DNA of 64,000 bases from Symbiodinium natans (GCA_905221605.1 CAJNDS010002301.1:1290692-1354691); one strand, 5' to 3'; numbered from the stretch's first letter, positions 52,701-59,804 are shown. Numbers and translations are program-made. Notes: generated from the sequence alone by a model not told the origin.

Positions 52701-55700
52701 CGTGTCGAAATTTCCCCACATAAGCTGTCAACGAATCACGGTGTTTGATGATGGTAGGGACCCTATCCATGATGACTTGAATCAGGGGGGCCCCGCGGAC
52801 CAATCAGGTTGGTGGACTGGGAGAACATATTTCCCTATCACGGAGGTCAGTGACGAGGACTTTTCTCATGCTCTCGCAGCTAAGCACAATAAACCCAAGC
52901 GGTCCAAAGCCGAAGCTAAACGAGAAGCACGACAGAGTAAGTTCAAGAGCACTGAATCTATCAGTCAGGGAAAGACCCCTTCCATGACTGTGCCCGTGAA
53001 CGTTGTGTACTACGACATGCGGGATTTCTTGGTGTCCTGTGTTGATAGGTACTGTGAGTTGGCCAAGGTCGACAAGAAATCCCTGAAGCACGTAGCGACT
53101 CCTTTTCATGAGAACCGGGTAGCAAAAGTTCTGGAGAACAATGAACCTAGTGGTAAGCTGCAACCTATTGCTAGCCGCGTACTCATGAAGGTTTTGTTCG
53201 CTGCGAGAATGGCCAGGTGGGACTTGTTACGCGCCACTCAGGCACTGGCATCCAGAGTCACCAAGTGGTCTCGCGACTGTGACGTTGCTTTGCACAGGTT
53301 GATCAGTTACATAAACTCTTCTCTTGAAGTTCGGATGAGGGGATTCATAGGGGATCGCATTCAGGATTGTAAGTTGTGGATGTTCTGCGATGCTGACCAT
53401 GCTGGTAGCCACGACAGTAAATCCACTTCCGGCTGTGCCCTTTACTTGGTAGGCCCCAACACTTACTTTCCCCTAAATGCTTTTTCCAAGAAACAGACCA
53501 GCATCACCACTTCAAGCACGGAGAGTGAGGTTGTGGCTGCCAACCAAGGTATTCGTGCCCAGGGTCTACCCAGCCTCAGTCTTTGGATTTTCCTGCGGCG
53601 TGAGGTTGCGAGTAGGACCGCCAGCTACCAAGCTAGGCCGAAGACCAAACCTAATCAAAGGGAAAACGACATCATCGCACGAATTGATCCTGAACTTGAT
53701 GAGATCCGTTATGGTGAGTGTAGGGCGGATGGACGAAGTGTTTCCGATTTAAACGGCCTCAAGGTCCATCTTAGTCCCAAGTTTGCTGTTCAGCTCCTTG
53801 AGGACAACCAAGCTACCATCACTATTCTCCTCAAAGGTGACAGCGAAAAACTACGTCACACCGACCGGACTCAACGCATATCATTTGCATGGATCAAACA
53901 ACAGTTCGAGCGCAACTTCTTCGACATGATTAATGTTGACACCAAAGAACAAGTGGCTGATATCTTTACCAAACCTTTCGCTGACCGAGGTAATTGGGAA
54001 CATGCACTAAGGCTCATTGCGCACGTTGATGCCCCTCTTCAGGGGGGACGCCAGTCTAAGGTACACGAGTCCGATGCTCATCTCATCAATAAGCCAGTCG
54101 TTCATGCTCACCCTGTGGTGAAGCCGCTGGACGATCCCTGCGCAATCGCAGCTGAGCTTACCAAGGACCGTGACTTCAGCACTAAGGCTTTGTTGCGTGT
54201 AGCCCAGGTCATGTACCCCAACAAAACCAAGCGAAAGATGATTAAGCTTGACAATCGCAGCTACTACCGCATCTTTGGGCAGTGGTCTTACGGAGGGATG
54301 CAAGGGGTGACTAAGGCTACACGTCGGTGGCCTCAGATTGCCCGCTTCCTAAATGGAGTCGTGCAAGCCCATGCTCCTAAGGACTTCACATGGAATTCGG
54401 TGTTGCTTAATAGCTGCAGTGGTGCCTCTGTGCACAAAGACCATGGAAATGCTAAGGATAGCATGAGCTTTGCCCTCAGTGTCGGGGATTTCAAAGATGG
54501 TGAGCTTTGGTTTGCGGACCCCCTTGTTTCATCTGAAGATGCTATTGTTAGGGTCGGCCCCAATGGTAAGCGCCTTAAGGGTCGTGCTGTGTCCACCCTG
54601 AATAAAGCCATCATCTTTGATCCGCGAAATTTACACTGTGTGTTACCTTTCACTGGAACACGTTTCTCCATTGTTGCGTACACCTCTCGATCACAAGACG
54701 CCCTACAAGATCAAGAGCTCACTTCTTTGAAATCGCTCGGATTCAGGCTGCCCCCACGCACGGCCAGCGCTGCTACTGCCCGAGAATACTCGAGGCCGTT
54801 GGGGTTCAAACGCATCATAGTCGAGTTTTGTTGCTCCCCCAACAGCAAACTAGGGCAGGATCGTAGCGCACGTCAAGGATGTTATGTGTTGCGACTCACC
54901 AGTAAGGATGACGTCTTGAAAGACTCTACATTGACTTCAGTTGTTCAGCAAATTAGTACCCTCTGCGACGAGGGGGGAGCATCTAAGCCAATTTTAGTTT
55001 ATGCGTCGCTTCCGTGTACTGGTGGTTGTCCGTGGAATCGCATGACGCCTGACAGCCCAAAGTGGGAACAGCATCGGGAACTGTTTCGCAAACTCCTCAA
55101 GCAGTTCCGAAAATTCATTGGAAAGCTCAAAGAGTACAAACCACAGGTTGCCTTCGAACTCCCTAAGGATTGCGACTATTGGAAGTGGGACCATGTTCAA
55201 CATATGGTTAATGACCTTGGACTTGAGTTCTACCGTTGCGATGGTTGCATGTTGGGGATTACGAATCACCAAGGATTCCCACTAAGGAAAGCTTGGACCA
55301 TTGCGTCGTCGATTCCATTGCAGCGGCTGGCAGCGCACAAGTGTGATCGCAGTCATGTTCATGGCGAGTCTAGAGGCCAGGACCTTAAGGACAGTGAGAA
55401 CTATTCACATGCCATGACTGATTGCATCCACATTGATTGGAAAAGCTTTTGCGATAGGCGTTCTAATTATGCGGCATGTGCACAACAACAATTTTCGTGT
55501 AACCACAAACACGCCTGCACTCACAAAACTGAACAAACTAACGCATTAGCTGCCTGCTGCATTCTCGCGGCAGTTTTCTGCGCGCCGGACATGGAAGCCA
55601 CCAACGCTGGAATCGTTGCACCGACGGAGGTCCTGCGCCAGTGGTGGGATCGGCGGTTATGGGAGACTTCATTGTCTTCCGAATACCGCACCATGGCGCC

Positions 55701-58700
55701 TTTCCAGGAGGATGAAGCCAGCGTGAACAACTTCTACAAATATTTGCCGCGGCCACTGGCATGCGAATATGCCCTCAGTGACGTCAGGGAGGCTGGTTTG
55801 GTGGCCAAAATTGGAAGACTCACCGATCAAGGCTTGGCCATGCTCCAGCCCGAGTCTACTCGAGGCCGTTTGCGCTACCTTGTCATCGTCGCAGACTCTA
55901 CAACTACGTTCCTCACTGAAGGAAATTGGAAGACAGATCTGCTGGCAGACATCAAGGCCAACCGCGGCAATGCGTTCCCACATCATCTTGGCGTTGAGTA
56001 CATTCCTACATGGGGTGCGAATCTCACGCGGCTCGTAGAGCTCGCCGTGGGAAAAATCACCCAACTGGAACGTGAAACTGGCGCCAGTGGTCAGGTGAGC
56101 ATTGACCTCATGATGATCTGGAACGGGAACGAGTTCGTCGGCGACAGGGGTCTGTTTTTGGACCCAGGCTTCAAGAGCAAGACGGAGTGGCTTCGTGGTT
56201 ACCCGCGCATGGCAAAGGGGAGCTGGGAGTTCATTGGACCAAAGGTTCTCCGGGAGATAGGCAAGTTGGCGGATCTACAGTCACGGGCGTCAGTGGGTAC
56301 TGTGCTGCTCACGTCTGCGACCGACGCTGCCAACTACTACCTCCCGCGCGATTGGGGTACCATCATGGCGGATTTGCTCGACTACGCCGCCCAACTTGGG
56401 CTGGCCGTCAAGCATTTCAATACGCCTGCGAGCCAGATCCGCAAATTCGACCATTTTCACTTCCAGGAGGACAGCGCCTATCGTTTGCAGCTGTTGAGGT
56501 GGTTGGGTTTTACCGCCAGGATTATGGTCCTTCGTCACCAATGCTCCTTCTTCAAGGAAGCCGACATCGACCTGGTCCTGCAGAACTACGGCCACGTCTC
56601 AAAGCCTAACGTCAAGTTCGCTGTGGACGTGCAGGTGGAGGAGAAGCTCCTGAACCACTTCCGTAAAGGAAGAGTAGAGCCCACGCATCAGCCGCTTGTC
56701 GAGGCTGACCCGTGGGACGACATCTACTTCCAAGGACCCCAGGAGCAGTTCCCCGACACCGCGCCGAACCACTTTGTCCACCGGGACTTCAAGGACCACG
56801 TTCACCTGGGAGATGGGGAATATGTTACCCGCGAGGACTACGACGAGATGATCAAGAAGAGCGAGGAAAATGCCCCCCGTCCAGGGGAGGCCGTCGTTGT
56901 TCCGTCATCGTCGTCAACGGCGCGGGAGACTAAGGAGAAGCTCTTGGCCAGGGGGGAGGTCTACAGTCGTCAGCGGACCGACCCTGAGTCCAGTGCCCCC
57001 AAGCGGGCAAAGAAGGGCCCACACGAGGCTGTCTACGACGAGCCCATCAAGTCCGGCTACTACGCAACCGATGACGATTGGTGCCTCGTCGACATGCTGG
57101 GCCTCGACTGGGACACAATCCATTTATGCCCACCGGAAGGTGAGGCCGAGTGGATTGACATCCTTCAGGACGAGATGCCGAACTTCAAGTATATCCACAT
57201 TCCCCAGCATCACAAGACTGCCTTGTCCGGTATTGTCCGCGGCAAGGTCGTCCCAGGTCTGCAGGGCGATGGATTGTGGTGCTCTACAAGGAAGATCCTC
57301 GAGGCCTGGAACAAGAAGACGAACAAGGATTATGGCCTCGGGATGCTCCTCACTGTCGTCAAGAACGACAACCGCAGCAGGTTCCAGCTGCGAATTGACC
57401 GCAACCACCCCCTCGCCGAGTACTACGGCCTAGGAGGCTACCCTACCCTTATTAGGGCGAACCAAGGCATCTCCAAAGATGCTATGAAAGGGGTGCCCGA
57501 CTCGATCCTTGCGGAGGCCTGGTTCAGCATGATCCCAGAAGCAGAGATGGATGAGCTTTCTGCCACCTGGGAAGGTCGGCCGGTTTTGCCCCTGGAGAAG
57601 ATTCCACGCAGGCTCTATCACCGCACCTACAAGGACCGAGCCTTTGCCATCTTGGACTCCTGCTTTATCCCCGGGCACCACACCGCGAATGCCTTTGTGT
57701 ATTTTGCCGACCGGGAGGTAGGGCCGGGAGAAAATGTCCCTGGCGTGAGAAGCGATCGCCCCGTGGAGGTGGTCGTCAACACCATGGATGCCCTCAGGCA
57801 AGGCGCTGGACTGTTCTACTCACGGTCCGAGGGCGTCCTCTGCAGAGAAGCGATCTCTGGATCGACGGTTCTCTACATCCGCGACACAAGGACCGATGAA
57901 ATCTTGTGGTCTGCCGCGGATGGACCTGAGGGACAGGAGGAGGAAGAGAATGCCCCTCATGTAGAGGAGGCCGAATCTTCCGGAAGCATGGTCGTTGAAG
58001 CCGTGGGACCTCTCCAAGAAGTGCAGGAGGAGCCTGGTGTCGAGCATGAAGAAGCCCCATTGGTCAAGGAGGAGTTCGACGTTCCCATCCTTGAGGAGGT
58101 CGAGAGCACCGTTCCTGAACTTCCACCTCTACACGTTCGCTTCAACACCGACGCCGATGTCATCGAGGTGTCGCCTTCAGGAAGGAACCGTTTGACTGAA
58201 GGTCAGTTGCAAGTGGTCCCTGATGAAGGAGTGGCTACCCGCTCTACGGCACCGGCAACACAAGCGCCGCGTCCTGGATGGAAGAGGGAAATCACGCAGA
58301 TTCAGTGCGTCAATTGTGGCAAGCTTCGTCTCGAAGGTCAGCATAAGTGTTTCCACTGCGGCTACTACGTCACCCGTGGGGCCACCCAGAGTGCCTTCAG
58401 AATGTGGATGGCGCGTGAGCGCTCCCATGTCTTGGACGCCCTGGCAGAGCAGTTTGGAAAGGGCCTTTGGGAGATGGATGCCGCGAAGATTCGCCAGGCC
58501 GCTGGAACGCATGATTTGAGGGGACAGCAGAGCGTAGATGGCCGAGCTATCATGTTGGCACGCCAAAATCTCAAAGGCTTCATGAAGCACGGCTACACGT
58601 CGATGGTGGACAAGTTCGACCAGGACGACACCTACGCGATCCACGCTATCAAGGGCGGCTGGACGAGAAGGCGGCTCACTATTCAGGACTGCGTGGCATG

Positions 58701-59358
58701 CGCTTATCTTCCCAATCAAGGTCGTTCCCGCGAACAACGTGAGTTGGGCTACGGCTCCAACAAGGCCTGGGAGAATAAAAAGGTCAATCATGAGGGCCTG
58801 GCTCGCATGGCGTTCTTCGACAAGAATGCCGACGATCTCGTCCTGGCCGGCCTCATCGACGACCCCAACCTCGAACCTATGGGCTACGCTTGGCTCGGCA
58901 ACTTCATGGGCGTGAAGGAATTCGCCCGGATCATCCGCGTCACTCGTGCAGTTTCCCACATCCTCACCTTCACGGAGGGCATCATTGGCATCCCGGACTT
59001 CGATGAGGAAGAGCATCTGGCAGTCTTTTTGGCCGAGATCCTCTCTGAGAATTATGGTGGGGCAAAGGAAACGTGCCGAAAGATGAAGGAATCGGCAGAG
59101 GCGTCCCGGGCCGCTCAGGCGCGGGCGGATGCAAGAAAGGCACCGCAAAATGCCCCCCGTTATGGGGAGGCCGATCGTGACACGAATCGTGGCTGGTCGT
59201 GGAGCGACAACTCTTGGTCGCAGGACGACTGGCATTCCTCAAGTTCCTGGCGTGATCGCCAGTGGCAGGATCAAGGATCCTGGTGGAGCTCGGGGAGTCG
59301 CAGTACGGAGCACTCCCGTGGACCTTGGCGCTACGACCATCGAGATCGCAGCTGGTGA
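49744..59358 (+). CDS. Pol polyprotein: integrase, RT, RNase H and accessory enzyme domains
   Basis: Open from 49,696 to TGA at 59,356-59,358, in the -1 frame relative to gag, with no initiator ATG; residues are numbered from the GTG at 49,810. Integrase: zinc site His134, His138, Cys145, Cys148; catalytic Asp179, Asp241 (YSDNAPE) and Glu272 (VIERE), spacing D-x30-E rather than x35. Reverse transcriptase: about 690-905, Asp767 and YVDD at 856-859. A repeat of the Gag WEVD/VRHH domain: 933-1010. RNase H: about 1190-1405, Asp1194 (FCDADHAG), Glu1238 (STESE), Asp1332 (EDNQ). Then 2OG-Fe(II) dioxygenase-like (about 1465-1630), methyltransferase-like (1664-1871), SGNH-like (2014-2237), Tpt1/KptA-like (2461-2704), zinc ribbon (Cys2833, Cys2836, Cys2847, Cys2850), an unrecognised 2,855-3,100 region and a Trp/Ser/Arg-rich tail (3,125-3,182). 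The integrase-RT-RH core is certain. Accessory assignments range from good (Tpt1) to tentative (SGNH). Confidence 0.93.
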   Translation, partial: SENCRPIGPAEAFAGAAEERDPVVEHPDPEISAAIKEVPPIDIPKEKLKRPGWVSHPNAKYLIVGHKPKTFRTATPRFPRCEVRSTWLFREGSWVKVEDKVNVRELDNKVARLEGNPILSLTIFEDPDVEPDSDNEGNARSLAEADLKAEAKSVEHLFSHRPKNPFCEVCQRAKMLAPQARKRGGSSTIVSKAFGDHITVDHIITRDLRDHGFQDERVALVVKDVFTKFRYVYPSPTKSSDQCFEVLLHFLGQEDAVGVFYSDNAPELHAAIKSLGVRHVTSREYVDTNKSVIEREIRTILEGTRSNLVQAGLPDKLWPLAAQHHAMALNATKRLDNGIVPWEARYGEPFSGIMIPFGARVLYWNNPKQNIPASSKFAPTGVEGIFLGYHVQPGFVWKEEYLVTPVKGCDFAFEIGNFPILRSKRMELLPGDFTFPMRSEQLALQESLRKPTLSDQDCSWGGTDGAGPRAPPGDSPDEPLPPPGVPDLDSSDLKDRLSEYLDQVAKENEDYVPEDVGAVEDWLGRDAPGSSKEATSVPKASSTLPRHDPKTMPDGKKVPKGYNWDGVRLVRDKKGSKRPPDTPSEFWHMYSKAQREADIERFERKKAREAEEDARKALRDSPAMPVIAEPDPEPHRDRMASLYWAKLGQVASEMFAAVARVVGPKEIEGTPAAKEAMDREWKKLADKSCWLEKKVREYRDVAAEAKHKNVKAHFGKIFEICSVKGDELPDGHPQKKWKGRSVFQGNNVQDENHDHAIFAELGSSPASMEAGKIIDVFGSQPGYVKQQADGIAAYTQALFKGIETWVRLPRNRWPKEWSGYEDPVCPLRLALYGHPDSGGIWERYCTEQLESVGFTAVLPDIWHSVFYHAELDLLLVVYVDDFKMAGPQDKINKGWELIAKVIDMEPAEVLGRYFGCHHVEQNQVQLSREDHPFAYVFDKKHASPAADYKVRPNRKEDFWEVDAELAAVVRHHIYPRKKLYVPTQDDVSKFPHISCQRITVFDDGRDPIHDDLNQGGPADQSGWWTGRTYFPITEVSDEDFSHALAAKHNKPKRSKAEAKREARQSKFKSTESISQGKTPSMTVPVNVVYYDMRDFLVSCVDRYCELAKVDKKSLKHVATPFHENRVAKVLENNEPSGKLQPIASRVLMKVLFAARMARWDLLRATQALASRVTKWSRDCDVALHRLISYINSSLEVRMRGFIGDRIQDCKLWMFCDADHAGSHDSKSTSGCALYLVGPNTYFPLNAFSKKQTSITTSSTESEVVAANQGIRAQGLPSLSLWIFLRREVASRTASYQARPKTKPNQRENDIIARIDPELDEIRYGECRADGRSVSDLNGLKVHLSPKFAVQLLEDNQATITILLKGDSEKLRHTDRTQRISFAWIKQQFERNFFDMINVDTKEQVADIFTKPFADRGNWEHALRLIAHVDAPLQGGRQSKVHESDAHLINKPVVHAHPVVKPLDDPCAIAAELTKDRDFSTKALLRVAQVMYPNKTKRKMIKLDNRSYYRIFGQWSYGGMQGVTKATRRWPQIARFLNGVVQAHAPKDFTWNSVLLNSCSGASVHKDHGNAKDSMSFALSVGDFKDGELWFADPLVSSEDAIVRVGPNGKRLKGRAVSTLNKAIIFDPRNLHCVLPFTGTRFSIVAYTSRSQDALQDQELTSLKSLGFRLPPRTASAATAREYSRPLGFKRIIVEFCCSPNSKLGQDRSARQGCYVLRLTSKDDVLKDSTLTSVVQQISTLCDEGGASKPILVYASLPCTGGCPWNRMTPDSPKWEQHRELFRKLLKQFRKFIGKLKEYKPQVAFELPKDCDYWKWDHVQHMVNDLGLEFYRCDGCMLGITNHQGFPLRKAWTIASSIPLQRLAAHKCDRSHVHGESRGQDLKDSENYSHAMTDCIHIDWKSFCDRRSNYAACAQQQFSCNHKHACTHKTEQTNALAACCILAAVFCAPDMEATNAGIVAPTEVLRQWWDRRLWETSLSSEYRTMAPFQEDEASVNNFYKYLPRPLACEYALSDVREAGLVAKIGRLTDQGLAMLQPESTRGRLRYLVIVADSTTTFLTEGNWKTDLLADIKANRGNAFPHHLGVEYIPTWGANLTRLVELAVGKITQLERETGASGQVSIDLMMIWNGNEFVGDRGLFLDPGFKSKTEWLRGYPRMAKGSWEFIGPKVLREIGKLADLQSRASVGTVLLTSATDAANYYLPRDWGTIMADLLDYAAQLGLAVKHFNTPASQIRKFDHFHFQEDSAYRLQLLRWLGFTARIMVLRHQCSFFKEADIDLVLQNYGHVSKPNVKFAVDVQVEEKLLNHFRKGRVEPTHQPLVEADPWDDIYFQGPQEQFPDTAPNHFVHRDFKDHVHLGDGEYVTREDYDEMIKKSEENAPRPGEAVVVPSSSSTARETKEKLLARGEVYSRQRTDPESSAPKRAKKGPHEAVYDEPIKSGYYATDDDWCLVDMLGLDWDTIHLCPPEGEAEWIDILQDEMPNFKYIHIPQHHKTALSGIVRGKVVPGLQGDGLWCSTRKILEAWNKKTNKDYGLGMLLTVVKNDNRSRFQLRIDRNHPLAEYYGLGGYPTLIRANQGISKDAMKGVPDSILAEAWFSMIPEAEMDELSATWEGRPVLPLEKIPRRLYHRTYKDRAFAILDSCFIPGHHTANAFVYFADREVGPGENVPGVRSDRPVEVVVNTMDALRQGAGLFYSRSEGVLCREAISGSTVLYIRDTRTDEILWSAADGPEGQEEEENAPHVEEAESSGSMVVEAVGPLQEVQEEPGVEHEEAPLVKEEFDVPILEEVESTVPELPPLHVRFNTDADVIEVSPSGRNRLTEGQLQVVPDEGVATRSTAPATQAPRPGWKREITQIQCVNCGKLRLEGQHKCFHCGYYVTRGATQSAFRMWMARERSHVLDALAEQFGKGLWEMDAAKIRQAAGTHDLRGQQSVDGRAIMLARQNLKGFMKHGYTSMVDKFDQDDTYAIHAIKGGWTRRRLTIQDCVACAYLPNQGRSREQRELGYGSNKAWENKKVNHEGLARMAFFDKNADDLVLAGLIDDPNLEPMGYAWLGNFMGVKEFARIIRVTRAVSHILTFTEGIIGIPDFDEEEHLAVFLAEILSENYGGAKETCRKMKESAEASRAAQARADARKAPQNAPRYGEADRDTNRGWSWSDNSWSQDDWHSSSSWRDRQWQDQGSWWSSGSRSTEHSRGPWRYDHRDRSW
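54200..54700 (+). other. Pol accessory domain 1: 2OG-Fe(II) dioxygenase-like
   Basis: SGASVHKDHGN gives the H-x-D iron pair (His1542, Asp1544). The distal histidine is His1609 (NLHCVLPFTGTRFSI) and the 2-oxoglutarate arginine Arg1618 follows nine residues later. Between them lies SVGDFKDGELWF, like the 'G-x-F-x-G-G-x-L' strand of this fold. All expected ligands are present, so it may be active. The VHKD-GN start resembles TET/JBP-type nucleic-acid dioxygenases more than collagen prolyl hydroxylases, but this choice is tentative. Confidence 0.7.
54800..55420 (+). other. Pol accessory domain 2: cytosine-C5 methyltransferase-like
   Basis: IVEFCCSPNSKLG sits where motif I (D-L-F-x-G-x-G) is expected. 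YASLPCTGGCPWN (Cys1736) matches the Pro-Cys motif IV holding the catalytic cysteine. FELPKDCDYW (Glu1783) matches the Glu-Asn-Val motif VI. The glycine-rich SAM loop is degenerate and no target-recognition part is evident, so it may be divergent or inactive. Capture of cytosine methyltransferases by retrotransposons has been reported in algae and dinoflagellates. Confidence 0.5.
55850..56520 (+). other. Pol accessory domain 3: SGNH-hydrolase-like
   Basis: YLVIVADSTT places a nucleophile Ser2030 after Asp2029 on a hydrophobic strand, as in block I (GDS). IWNGNEF (2103-2109) fits block III (GxN). FDHFHF carries Asp2214 and His2217, the D-x-x-H of block V. Spacing and secondary structure suit an SGNH esterase. 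CR1-type LINE elements carry an esterase of this class. Tentative. Confidence 0.4.
56872..56891 (+). repeat. In-frame hairpin motif, copy 1
   Basis: GCCCCCCGTCCAGGGGAGGC folds as a 7-bp stem (3 + 4 bp) with one bulged A and a 5-base loop. It encodes Ala-Pro-Arg-Pro-Gly-Glu-Ala after Asn. Same design at 57,952 and 59,152. Confidence 0.75.
57190..57920 (+). other. Pol accessory domain 4: Tpt1/KptA RNA 2'-phosphotransferase-like
   Basis: Landmarks run in the family order. VVKNDNRSRFQL matches the 'V-x-x-N-D-K-x-R-F' strand. LIRANQGIS matches IRAxQGHS (Arg2549). RLYHRT matches LYHGT (His2604). RPVEVVVNTMDALRQGAGLF then YSRSEGVL matches the PVVLxVDAxxMxxxGxxFYxSxNGVW stretch. Of the catalytic R-H-R-R set, the first Arg (VRGK, Arg2477) and the Arg of IRANQG appear present. 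The paired His is Gly2478, and the HVHLS strand reads FVYFA. The fold is convincing; tRNA-ligation-type 2'-phosphate removal is doubtful without those residues. Confidence 0.7.
57952..57971 (+). repeat. In-frame hairpin motif, copy 2
   Basis: GCCCCTCATGTAGAGGAGGC keeps the same stem through a paired T-A in place of C-G. It again encodes Asn-Ala-Pro...Glu-Ala. Confidence 0.75.
58306..58359 (+). other. Pol accessory zinc ribbon
   Basis: CVNCG and CFHCG separated by nine residues form a C-x2-C...C-x2-C site (Cys2833 to Cys2850), probably a nucleic-acid-binding zinc ribbon. Confidence 0.75.
59152..59171 (+). repeat. In-frame hairpin motif, copy 3
   Basis: GCCCCCCGTTATGGGGAGGC, same stem, bulge and loop size as the copies at 56,872 and 57,952. 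It lies shortly before the Trp-rich tail. Confidence 0.75.
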
Positions 59359-59378
59359 GTCCTGAGTTCCGCTTTTTT

Positions 59379-59384
59379 AATAAA
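59379..59384 (+). promoter_or_regulatory. AATAAA hexamer after pol
   Basis: An AATAAA lies 20 bases past the pol stop, after a T tract. It is upstream of the 3' LTR, and dinoflagellate genes seldom rely on this signal, so its role is doubtful. Confidence 0.3.
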
Positions 59385-59645
59385 GTAGCTTAGCATCTTG
59401 ACCACGACGCTCTGTTTTCCTTTCTTTTGAGGTCGATGCTGAGTGAACCACTGTATTGCACGAGCCACCTTTGTATCCCCGCCAGCGTTTCAAATTTCTT
59501 AAGCTGGTGCGCGGTGATCTGTGGCGTTGAACCTGAATTAAAACTCGGGTGAGCGCACTTTGAACATACAGTAGAAGAGCAAAATGCAGCACGTAGTGCT
59601 TGCCGTGGATTCGTTGACTGCGTTTCAGCATTCTCACGCTTCAAC

Positions 59646-59653
59646 GAGGGGGG
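59646..59653 (+). promoter_or_regulatory. Polypurine tract
   Basis: GAGGGGGG directly abuts the 3' LTR, the expected plus-strand primer for reverse transcription. Confidence 0.85.
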
Positions 59654-59799
59654 TGTATTTTATATCTGTGCATTCCCTCCACTTTTGCTTCCATGTATGT
59701 TGCACTTACTTGTGCCGCTCAAGCCCTCTGAGTAAAAAGGTTAGGCGCGCCCCTGCTCATGGCTTAACGGATAACAACTGGTGGATTTCCCAAACTATA
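59654..59799 (+). repeat. 3' LTR (146 bp)
   Basis: Same as the 5' LTR except T at 59,667. Followed at once by the right target duplication. Confidence 0.95.
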
Positions 59800-59804
59800 A
59801 CCCG
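59800..59804. repeat. Target-site duplication, right copy
   Basis: ACCCG, matching 46,120-46,124. The flank continues as CCCAAACCCTAGG repeat, so the empty site was telomere-like DNA. Confidence 0.9.

Larger units (their letters stand above)
46125..59799 (+). mobile_element. Complete Ty1/copia-type LTR retrotransposon with accessory domains
   Basis: The boundaries are set by two 146-bp LTRs differing at one base (46,138 A; 59,667 T) and a 5-bp duplication. Internal order: leader of 63 bases; Gag with coiled coil, capsid-like region, two CCCH fingers and an aspartic protease; a frameshift signal; Pol with integrase before reverse transcriptase, the copia order; RNase H; about 1,780 further residues of accessory domains; a 295-base 3' region; and a polypurine tract. 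Both frames are intact and the LTRs are nearly identical, so I infer a young and possibly still active copy. At 13.7 kb it is more than twice the size of typical copia elements, while its LTRs are unusually short. The order and duplications are seen directly; activity is inferred. Confidence 0.95.

Noticed and set aside
58177-59235. 352-codon open frame on the minus strand within pol
   Set aside because: It lies wholly opposite the GC-rich pol frame, has no recognisable domain, and is expected by chance from the biased third positions.
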